Assembly (NCBI GenBank): GCA_903891085.1
Contig: CAITDJ010000067.1
Span: 1 to 61,590, forward strand
Direction of reading: 5' to 3'
Source: an uncultured Bacteroidota bacterium
GTDB lineage: Bacteria; Bacteroidota; Bacteroidia; Bacteroidales; F082
Length of the DNA stretch: 61,590 bases
This document shows positions 54,699 through 61,590 of this stretch, in pieces. Both the position numbers and the translations under genes were made by a program. The notes beneath the pieces are model-generated. The model did no database searches and was not told the DNA's origin. It saw only the letters and a list, made by a program, of their open reading frames with translations. Each line of letters starts with the position of its first letter. Position 1 is the stretch's first letter.

Positions 54699-57600
54699 TC
54701 ATTTATTGAAATACTTTATTATAAGCGTAAGTAATTTATCTTTGTTAATGGGTTTTGAAATATAATCATTGCAGCCCGCTTCAATTGCCTTTTCTCTATC
54801 GCCAAATAGTCCAAAAGCCGTCTGCGCTATGATGACAACATCTTTGTTGAATTGGCGGATTTGTCGGGTCGCTTCATAACCGTTCATTACAGGCATTTGA
54901 ATATCCATCAGAATTAAATCAATGTCCGGATTATTACGACAAACTTCAACAGCCTCAAAACCGTCTAATGCTTTTATAATATCTTTACCAAACTTCTCGA
55001 CATCTAAAGCAATAAGCATTGCAGATGCTTCATCGTCTTCGGCAATTAATATTTTCGGTTTAGAAATTTCAGGATTAATCTGGTTCACACTATCTTGTGA
55101 CTGAACAACTTGTTTTTCCTCAGATAAAGCATTGTATGGCAATGTGAAATAAAATGTTGAGCCAACGCCTTCTTCGCTTTCAACCCAAATATTGCCACCC
55201 AGCATGTCCACGTATGCTTTAGAAATCGACAAGCCTAATCCTGCTCCCTGTCGGGCCATTTTATCCTCAATATCAGCTTGTATAAAACGCTCAAAAATGG
55301 CTTTCTGCTTGTCTTTTGGAATTCCAATTCCAGTGTCTTTCACATAAAATTCCAGGGTTTCACCCTTTTTTATGTAACCGAATTCTATCTCTCCTTTGTT
55401 GCTGTATTTAATGGCATTTTTAACAAGATTGGTGAGAATTGAATATACTTTCTCACTGTCTGTTCTAATAATGACTTCTTTTGTTGGCAAGGTGTTTTTA
55501 TAGAAAAGCTGCATTCCTTTTTCTTCAACCTGTGGTTTAAAGAAGATATAAATGAATTCCATTTTCTCGTTTATATCAGTTTCCTTAATATCAACCTGCA
55601 TCAGATTGGCTTCTATTTTCGATATGTCGACTATATTATTGATAATATTAAGCATACGGGCGCCACTCTTTTCTATGATTCTGATATATTCTTGCTGCTT
55701 TTCTCCAGTAAGACCAGGTTCTTTCAATAATTCTGAAAATCCAAGAATGCCGTTCATCGGGGTTCGGATTTCGTGGCTCATATTGGCCAGGAAAGCTGAT
55801 TTCAGGCGGTCGCTTTGTTCAGCATGTTCTTTGGCTATAACTAGTTGTTCCTCTGCGTATATGCTTTCTGAAATGTCTTTGTTTATTCCGATCATCCTCA
55901 GGGGCTTACCGTCAGGTTCTTTAATTACGATTGCATCAGCCTTGACATGGATAATTTTCCCATTTGGATGAACAACTCTAAAAGAAGTATCAAAATTATT
56001 GCCACTATTTAATGAAGAATAACATTCATCGAGTGCCCTTTGTTTGTCGTCAGGATGTAACCCATTTGTCCAGGTATCAATATTGCTTGGGAAAGTATCT
56101 TTGGTAATACCGTAAAGTTCAAACATTCTGTTGTCCCATTCCATCACATTATCTTTTACATTCCAATCCCAAATACCAAGTGAGCCGGCAAATGTTGCCA
56201 ATTTTAATCTGGTTTCGCTTTCTTCGGCATGTTCTTTCTCTCTGATTAATTCGAGTTCGGCCTGTTTGCGTTGGGTAATATCTTCAACTTTACCCATCAA
56301 GCGAATTGCATTTCCATTTTCATCGCGTAAAGTATCAGCAATTGCATGAATGGTTCTTATGCTCCCGTCTTTCTTAATTGTGTTGTATTCGAGATCATAC
56401 GGTCGCTTGCCGGCCAATGCATCCTGGAATATGGAAAGAATATGCGGACGGTCATCCGGAATAACGAGATTTTCGACAAAGTGATTGAATACCAATTCTG
56501 TGGGCATGTCCGGATCAACATCGAATATACGGAACATGTTTGCCGACCAGCTTGCGATACCAGTTGCCACATCATAATCCCAGCTTCCGGAATTGCCAAT
56601 GCGTTCGGCTTCTGAAAGATTGTATTCACTGTGTTTTAGATTTTCTTCTGCTTGTTTGCGTTTGGTGATGTCCATAATAAAGCCATACCAGGTAATACTG
56701 CCGTCGGCTAATCGTTCAGGTATTGATTTGCAATGCACCCATTTTATTTCCTGACCGGGGATTTGCGCCCTGTATTCAATGTCGAAGTGGGTCAAATGCT
56801 CCGCAGAATATTCAATGTCAATGATTAATCTGCCCAAATCTTCAGGATAAATTAGCTTGACAATCGGGGTAAAGTCGTCGATTACATCGTCAGGCGATAA
56901 TCCGTAAATATTCCGAATCCCTTCAGAGGCTACCGGTACGCAATAGGTTCCGTCGGTTCTTCGGGTAAATTGGTAGATCATGTCGGGCAAATTGGCAGAA
57001 AGCTTTCTGAACTGAATGTCTTTTTCACGAATCCTATTTTCAGAATTTCTGCGCTCGGTGATGTCTGAATCCACTCCGCAGTAACCAATCAGATTACCCT
57101 CACTGTCGGTAATAGGACTGCCATTCGATTCAAGAATCACGACATGTCCGTCCTTATGAATACTTGGATTTTCAAAATTCCTGAAACTTTCTTTTCTCGA
57201 AAAAGCTTCAAACGCAGTTGCTTTAAGATTCTCCTTCAGGTCTGGGGTAAAAAAGTCGTAGAAGTATTTCTTTCCGACAATTTCGCTTGTTTTATATCCC
57301 AATATGGTTTCGACAACAGGGCTGGAATAGGTATAGATGCCTTCAGTGTCAACTTCCCAAATCCATTCCATCGCCTCTTCCGAAACTTTTTTGAATCGCA
57401 ATTCACTTTTGAATAAGTCGGCCTCTCTTTGCTTCCTGATTTCGACTTCATTCCTTAAATCTTCAAGCAGATTTAAGGTAGCCGTGTGGTTTTCTTTTAG
57501 TTCGCGAACCTGCTCTTCAACCAATTGAGTCAGCCGTTCTTCTTCTTTTTGTTTGATGATGCTGGCATCTTTAACCTTCACCATGGCACGAATCTGGGCG

Positions 57601-57956
57601 GTCAGCTCAATGGGGTCGATGGGTTTGGCAAGCAGTGCCTCAGCTCCGCATTCCAGCGCTCTGATACGGCTCTCCTGATCGCTTTTGTTGGCGGTAAAAA
57701 AAACCACCGGAATATTACATAGTTTCTGGTCGGCTTTCAGCAATTTGCACAGTTCATAACCGTCCATGCCGGGCATTACAATATCCAGAAGAATCACATC
57801 GGGATCTTCGAGTGCCGCCAATTCCATTCCCTTTGCACCGTTTAATGCGGTAAAAACGATTACTTCAGGAAGCCAATTGTTGAGCTGTGACTTTAAACTG
57901 ACCAGGTTATCCGGAGTATCGTCGATAACCAGGATTTTAATTATTCTATTTTCCAT
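54699..57956 (-). CDS. Hybrid sensor histidine kinase: REC-PAS(x4)-HisKA-HATPase-REC
   Basis: 1085 residues, no membrane segment, so cytosolic. An N-terminal receiver domain (1-125) has phospho-acceptor Asp58 in VILLDIVMPGMDGY. Four PAS/PAC modules follow (about 185-310, 315-440, 445-570, 580-710), each closing with a DITxRK-like PAC motif. HisKA has His728 in FLANMSHEIRTPMNGILG. HATPase has NLVKNAIKYSNKG, DTGIGIP and GAGLGLSI. The C-terminal receiver has Asp1018 in LILMDIQMPVMNGY. It can receive a phosphoryl group at one end and pass one on at the other. It lies downstream of kaiC-kaiB-kaiB and the PAS protein on the same strand (134-base gap), so it is the probable output kinase of that module. 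Confidence 0.92.
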   Translation of the reverse strand: MENRIIKILVIDDTPDNLVSLKSQLNNWLPEVIVFTALNGAKGMELAALEDPDVILLDIVMPGMDGYELCKLLKADQKLCNIPVVFFTANKSDQESRIRALECGAEALLAKPIDPIELTAQIRAMVKVKDASIIKQKEEERLTQLVEEQVRELKENHTATLNLLEDLRNEVEIRKQREADLFKSELRFKKVSEEAMEWIWEVDTEGIYTYSSPVVETILGYKTSEIVGKKYFYDFFTPDLKENLKATAFEAFSRKESFRNFENPSIHKDGHVVILESNGSPITDSEGNLIGYCGVDSDITERRNSENRIREKDIQFRKLSANLPDMIYQFTRRTDGTYCVPVASEGIRNIYGLSPDDVIDDFTPIVKLIYPEDLGRLIIDIEYSAEHLTHFDIEYRAQIPGQEIKWVHCKSIPERLADGSITWYGFIMDITKRKQAEENLKHSEYNLSEAERIGNSGSWDYDVATGIASWSANMFRIFDVDPDMPTELVFNHFVENLVIPDDRPHILSIFQDALAGKRPYDLEYNTIKKDGSIRTIHAIADTLRDENGNAIRLMGKVEDITQRKQAELELIREKEHAEESETRLKLATFAGSLGIWDWNVKDNVMEWDNRMFELYGITKDTFPSNIDTWTNGLHPDDKQRALDECYSSLNSGNNFDTSFRVVHPNGKIIHVKADAIVIKEPDGKPLRMIGINKDISESIYAEEQLVIAKEHAEQSDRLKSAFLANMSHEIRTPMNGILGFSELLKEPGLTGEKQQEYIRIIEKSGARMLNIINNIVDISKIEANLMQVDIKETDINEKMEFIYIFFKPQVEEKGMQLFYKNTLPTKEVIIRTDSEKVYSILTNLVKNAIKYSNKGEIEFGYIKKGETLEFYVKDTGIGIPKDKQKAIFERFIQADIEDKMARQGAGLGLSISKAYVDMLGGNIWVESEEGVGSTFYFTLPYNALSEEKQVVQSQDSVNQINPEISKPKILIAEDDEASAMLIALDVEKFGKDIIKALDGFEAVEVCRNNPDIDLILMDIQMPVMNGYEATRQIRQFNKDVVIIAQTAFGLFGDREKAIEAGCNDYISKPINKDKLLTLIIKYFNK

Positions 57957-58090
57957 AAAGCACGCTGTAAATCATTATAAATTTTTGTTTTCCAGCCATT
58001 TCACCTGCATCGATTCCATCCAAAGTTCCAGTTTTATGATTTTTGACGTTCATAGTTTTATCTTTTTGGGTGTCCTCTCAGATACTATTT

Positions 58091-59905
58091 CTATTCCACA
58101 ATCCTGTATTTTTCCTCCTTTCCTGAACCTTTCAACAGTTCATTGATTTCTTTTTTCAGCTCAATCATTTTTAGCTCACGGCCAACAGTCAGCCGCTGAA
58201 ACTGCAACAGCTCATCCATTTTCTTTAATAAATCCGCTTCTGCCTGCTTGAGCTCGGTGATGTCAACAAAAGATGCTATGATCATTCGATTAAAGATGGA
58301 AATTGACATCAATGAATGCACGATTTCACCATTTTTATTATAAAATGTAAATTCATATTTGTCAGGTGCATCCTGAGGATCAATCAGTCGGCGTCGATTG
58401 TATTCTTTTAATCGCTCAAGGTCTTCGGGTGGTATTTGTCTGGTCCAACTTGTTCCAATCACTTCATCCCTGGTATAACCACTCATTTTACAATATTCGT
58501 CATTGACCATCAATATGGTTGTGTCAGGCAAAATAATTGCCATAGATGCCGAGTTGTTCTCAAAAATAGCTCTGAATTTATTGTTGCTTTCCGTTAAATC
58601 ATCTTCCGCCTGCTTGCGTTCGGAAATATCGATGAAACTAATGATTACTTCTGAAATTTCACCCCGGTCATCATAAGCTGGAAAGCCATTGACTGTGAGC
58701 CAGACCAAAGTCTTTCCGGCAGGTTGAATTACTCCAAGGACCATATTGCTGAATGCTTTCCCTGATGAAATGACCCGGTTCACCGGGTATTCATCAATCT
58801 GCATTGAAACTCCGTCCGGATGAATAAATTTCCAGTCTGGATTGACGGCCAACCTGCCTTTCATTTGATCCTCACTTAAACCCAGTAATTCCGATGCCCG
58901 CAGATTGTACATGATAATCGAAGTATCCGGCGCATGAACAACAATCCCGGTCTCGAGATTCGTCAGCAGGCTGCGATACCTTTCCTCGCTTTGCTGCAAC
59001 TCCTTCAGTGCCTGCTTGCGTTCAGAAATATCTATAATTGAAGTATTAAAGAAAAGCGGATTGTTATCCTTGTCGCGTTGAATGGTTGTGCTGATATCGA
59101 CCCAAACAATTTTTCCGTTTTTGTGGATATACCGCTTCTCCCAGCGTGCTGTTTCTTTCTCTCCTGAAATCAATAAACTGAAGGTCTTTTGATCATGTTT
59201 CAGGTCTTCAGGATGGGTGATCGACTGCCAGTTCAGCGCTGCCAGTTCCGTTTCAGAATACCCCAACATCTCACTAAAAGCCTTATTCACTTTCATCTTG
59301 CCGTCGCTTATTGATGTCATTAGTTTTCCAATAACCGATTGCTCAAAAATGGATTTATATTTTTCTTCACTGATCCGCAATTCTTCGGCCTGTTTCCGTT
59401 CAGTAAAGTCCGACACAATTACGCATACATCGCCGGTAACTTCCGGAGGCAATGGGCTGAACGATAGGTGGAAATAACGGACTTCATTTTCCGGGCTTAA
59501 AAAGATAATCTCTCCACTGCTTTTTCCGGCCAAACCTGAATTGAACAACCTGGTGAAAGCGGATTTCTCATTTTCACCAATCAACTGACTGAATCGGGCT
59601 CCTATGATTTGTTCCGTCGTATGAGCTACCATTTTTGCGAACCGGCTGTTGCAGTGAATGATCGTCGTATCGGCCATGAGCGTTGCAGCGCCTTCGTGCA
59701 TCTCTTCCACCATAATACGGTAAGGCGTTTCGGCCGAGGTGAGTGAAAATATCCGTGCACCTTCGGCGCCTGAAACGACAATTGCATCCACTTCGCCATT
59801 ACGGATGGCATACAATGTTTCTTCTGCTTCGGTTAAACGCAGGCGTAATTCTTCGTTTTCTGATCGGAGTTGTTTTTTTGCTTCAGATACTGATTTATTT
59901 GCCAT
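58091..59905 (-). CDS. Multi-PAS sensor protein without kinase domain
   Basis: About 604 residues from ATG 59905; the frame extends upstream into the kaiB gene, but MANKSVSEAKKQLRSENEELRLRL is the natural coiled-coil start. That coiled coil (1-45) precedes four PAS/PAC modules (about 55-180, 185-310, 315-430, 435-555), each ending in a DxxERKQAxx motif. The C-terminus is a signalling helix (LLQFQRLTVGRELKMIELKKEINELLK) of the type that normally leads into a kinase or receiver, but the protein stops there. It starts 31 bases after the second kaiB. The role is likely input sensing or scaffolding for the Kai proteins and the downstream kinase. Confidence 0.85.
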   Translation of the reverse strand: MANKSVSEAKKQLRSENEELRLRLTEAEETLYAIRNGEVDAIVVSGAEGARIFSLTSAETPYRIMVEEMHEGAATLMADTTIIHCNSRFAKMVAHTTEQIIGARFSQLIGENEKSAFTRLFNSGLAGKSSGEIIFLSPENEVRYFHLSFSPLPPEVTGDVCVIVSDFTERKQAEELRISEEKYKSIFEQSVIGKLMTSISDGKMKVNKAFSEMLGYSETELAALNWQSITHPEDLKHDQKTFSLLISGEKETARWEKRYIHKNGKIVWVDISTTIQRDKDNNPLFFNTSIIDISERKQALKELQQSEERYRSLLTNLETGIVVHAPDTSIIMYNLRASELLGLSEDQMKGRLAVNPDWKFIHPDGVSMQIDEYPVNRVISSGKAFSNMVLGVIQPAGKTLVWLTVNGFPAYDDRGEISEVIISFIDISERKQAEDDLTESNNKFRAIFENNSASMAIILPDTTILMVNDEYCKMSGYTRDEVIGTSWTRQIPPEDLERLKEYNRRRLIDPQDAPDKYEFTFYNKNGEIVHSLMSISIFNRMIIASFVDITELKQAEADLLKKMDELLQFQRLTVGRELKMIELKKEINELLKGSGKEEKYRIVE

Positions 59906-59936
59906 TGCACTATCTTTTACCAGGTATGAAAATCCT

Positions 59937-60287
59937 TCATTTTTGATTTGCCTTGCGCAGATCGAGTCCCACAAGCACACGATCGGTATCCGACATATCG
60001 CCGATGATCCGGCGCAAGGGAAGCGGCAGCTTCTTGATAAGCGTTGGAGCGGCAAGAATCTGTTCACCAGCAGCCAGATACGGTTTCTCGTATAGGTCAA
60101 TTACTTCAAGCTCATACAGCCCTTTTAAATGTTCTTCGCAAATAACTTTTATGTTTGCTACTGCACGGTTCGATTGCGGTGTTGAACCGGCAATGTACAA
60201 TCGCAGGAGGTATTTCTGTTCTGTGCCCAATGCTGCCAATTCGAAAGCCTGGTTCGCCAATTCTTTATTGATTTCAGATTTTTTCAT
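59937..60287 (-). CDS. kaiB: KaiB family clock protein, second copy
   Basis: 116 residues. KaiB landmarks: [38 protein letters not shown], then [32 protein letters not shown]. These match the thioredoxin-like family, whose cyanobacterial members switch fold to bind KaiC. The N-terminus has a ~25-residue extension ([21 protein letters not shown]) absent from the usual ~100-residue KaiB. It overlaps the first kaiB by 14 bases, so the copies are translationally linked. The two differ enough to be specialised. Confidence 0.93.
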   Translation of the reverse strand: MKKSEINKELANQAFELAALGTEQKYLLRLYIAGSTPQSNRAVANIKVICEEHLKGLYELEVIDLYEKPYLAAGEQILAAPTLIKKLPLPLRRIIGDMSDTDRVLVGLDLRKANQK

Positions 60288-60642
60288 TTGGTTTGCTCGT
60301 TAATTCGTTTGAAATACTCCTTTGAAATAAATCAAGACCTACCAACACACGTTCTGTATCAGAAAGATCGCCGATTATTTTCCGGACAGGTATGGGTAGT
60401 TTTCTGACCAGGGTTGGTGTTGCAAAAATCTGATCATCGCCGGCAAGTTGAGGATTTACAAGCAGGTCGATCACCTCAATCTCATACTTGCCATCCAGTT
60501 TGTCTTCGCAAATTGCTTTGAGGTTTTTAAATGCAGAGATTGATTTTGGCGTTTGCCCGGCCACATACAATCTCAGAACCCATTCATCACCTGTTGAATT
60601 TACGGGTAGGTTTTTTTCTGATGTTCTAGTTTTTGAGTTCAT
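60274..60642 (-). CDS. kaiB: KaiB family clock protein, first copy
   Basis: 122 residues. [87 protein letters not shown] pattern spans about residues 22-105 (key motifs AGQTP, ATPTL, IGDLSD), closer to canonical KaiB than the second copy. Short extra tails occur at both ends. It starts 19 bases after the kaiC stop, in an operon-like run. KaiB binds phosphorylated KaiC and resets it in the cyanobacterial clock; its role in non-photosynthetic bacteria is unsettled. Confidence 0.94.
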   Translation of the reverse strand: MNSKTRTSEKNLPVNSTGDEWVLRLYVAGQTPKSISAFKNLKAICEDKLDGKYEIEVIDLLVNPQLAGDDQIFATPTLVRKLPIPVRKIIGDLSDTERVLVGLDLFQRSISNELTSKPNEKI

Positions 60643-60661
60643 TTATCCGGATTTAATGATT

Positions 60662-61590
60662 TTACTCTATGGATTCTTTATTCGGGGCATCGGCCTGCCG
60701 GTTTCTTCCCATTTCTTCGCGGTCTTCGGCCAAACGTAAGGCTCTCGCCTGTTCAGTGTCGATAATTTTGAGCGCTTCGGCCTCATCTTTTTCAAATTCC
60801 AATTTGATCAGTTCGATCTGTGCCAGCATTGCTTTACGCTTGCGTTCCATTTCAAGTTGTTTCCGCTGAACCTCCAGCTTACTGTATAATTTTAACGCAC
60901 TTTCTTTCGACTCCTGTGCCGACCGTGCATTGCCTGTTAAAACTCCCTCCGGACCGACATATACATCCATCAATTCCACTCCGTGATCGGTTAGCAGAAA
61001 CTCCCGAATTTGATTGGAGTGCTTCATGCCCCTCGATTTCAGGATATACAATCCCCGGTTACGTTCACCTCCGATTTCAATATCGCGCAGAAGCAACCAG
61101 GTATCAATCAGCGACGAAACGCCAAGATCTGTCTGCTCCATAGCGGATTGCAGACTGGTCAGGCTGGTCAGGAACCCGGTGATCTGGTGCAATTTCAAAA
61201 AGTCGATCAGGCGGATCATCATCAATTTGGCTTCCATTTCGTTGGTACCAATGATAAAACTGTTGATCGGGTCAAGAATAACCGATTTCGGACTAAAATC
61301 TTTCACCGATCTGAACATGTTTGCAAGATGCATCTCTAGGCCACAAAAAGTTGGCCGGATGGAATGAAAAAGCAGCAATCCTTTTTTTACCCATATTTCC
61401 AAATCGATCCCGATGGAAAGCATATTGCGCATGATCTGGTTGGGCGATTCCTCCAGGGCAAAATACAGGACTTTTTCGCCGCGTTCGCAAGCCGAAACAG
61501 CAAAACTTGCTGCAGAACTGCTCTTGCCCGAACCGGCTGTACCCGAAACAAGAATACTGCTTCCCCGGAAGTAGCCTTTACCTCCAAGCA
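60662..61590 (-). CDS. kaiC: KaiC-type ATPase, C-terminal part (5' end outside window)
   Basis: About 309 C-terminal residues; the frame runs off the right edge. The visible part starts in the second (CII) RecA-like domain with the P-loop SGTAGSGKSS (near 61535) and FALEESPNQIMRNMLSIG, the catalytic-Glu region. Walker B-like SVILDPINSF follows. The auto-phosphorylation loop reads GVSSLIDTWLLL, where the two Ser sit at the positions of cyanobacterial Ser431/Thr432. RNRGLYILKSRGMKHSNQIREFLLTDHGVEL is the R-finger strand. The last ~90 residues are a charged coiled coil (YSKLEVQRKQLEMERKRK...), unlike the short KaiA-binding tail of cyanobacteria. Whether CI is present is not visible. Confidence 0.93.
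   Translation of the reverse strand, partial: LGGKGYFRGSSILVSGTAGSGKSSSAASFAVSACERGEKVLYFALEESPNQIMRNMLSIGIDLEIWVKKGLLLFHSIRPTFCGLEMHLANMFRSVKDFSPKSVILDPINSFIIGTNEMEAKLMMIRLIDFLKLHQITGFLTSLTSLQSAMEQTDLGVSSLIDTWLLLRDIEIGGERNRGLYILKSRGMKHSNQIREFLLTDHGVELMDVYVGPEGVLTGNARSAQESKESALKLYSKLEVQRKQLEMERKRKAMLAQIELIKLEFEKDEAEALKIIDTEQARALRLAEDREEMGRNRQADAPNKESIE

Noticed and set aside
58091..60100. Longer version of the PAS protein starting at 60100
   Set aside because: The extra 65 residues are antisense-like noise overlapping the kaiB coding region; ATG 59905 begins a natural coiled coil 31 bases after kaiB.

Overview
The window looks like a chromosomal segment of a Bacteroidota bacterium, probably Bacteroidales or Marinilabiliales-like. 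Evidence: type IX secretion (T9SS) C-terminal sorting domains on two exported proteins, a PorE-like OmpA protein, a Bacteroidota-type putative porin, a CBM9-like/DUF5916 outer-membrane protein, few Shine-Dalgarno sites, and repeated TAnnTTTG -7 promoter elements. The DNA is AT-rich, densely coding and mostly ordinary core genome. I saw no transposase, integrase, prophage, CRISPR array or tRNA gene.

Layout. 1-130: 3' end of a 5S rRNA and its terminator. 0.2-6.4 kb: putative porin, DjlA-like co-chaperone, a small unknown protein, and split lysine-ketoglutarate reductase and saccharopine dehydrogenase genes. 6.6-12.6 kb: pyruvate phosphate dikinase, ATP-type PEP carboxykinase and a lipocalin. 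12.7-15.4 kb: a SAM-I riboswitch ahead of a transsulfuration PLP enzyme and homoserine dehydrogenase. 15.6-19.6 kb: hypA-hypB, rex with a Rex-type operator, carbamate kinase and an exported superoxide dismutase. 19.7-30.7 kb: DMT exporter, inositol-phosphatase family protein, RhlE-type helicase, NfeD-type membrane protease, DUF5916 protein, PfkB kinase, arginine decarboxylase, BadF-type kinase.

30.8-35.1 kb holds an aromatic amino-acid operon on the minus strand: pheA, an aminotransferase, tyrA, and DAHP synthase-chorismate mutase. Its leader encodes a 20-residue peptide with seven consecutive Phe/Tyr codons, followed by an intrinsic terminator and a competing antiterminator pairing. This has the layout of a ribosome-mediated attenuator. 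35.2-37.6 kb: miaA-cca, two tRNA-processing genes. 38.1-40.0 kb: an acyltransferase gene bracketed by low-complexity repeat mosaics. 40-49.8 kb: DEAD-box helicase, T9SS-exported GH5 glycosidase with CBM6 modules, tandem retropepsin-PDZ protein, porin plus FMN-binding (flavinylation-motif) protein, GNAT, PorE-like protein. 49.9-54.0 kb: ffh-folD-T9SS protein-queE run.

54.7-61.6 kb is the most system-like part: kaiC (cut by the window edge), two kaiB genes, a multi-PAS protein without a kinase domain, and a REC-PAS-HisKA-HATPase-REC hybrid kinase, all on the minus strand and tightly packed. It reads as a KaiA-less Kai module wired to PAS sensing and phosphorelay output. Together the genes suggest a saccharolytic, fermentative or facultative lifestyle: PPDK/PEPCK, hydrogenase maturation, NADH-sensing Rex, carbamate kinase, and an exported SOD. 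Where an upstream ATG or TTG was not the best start I give the start I prefer and the reason.
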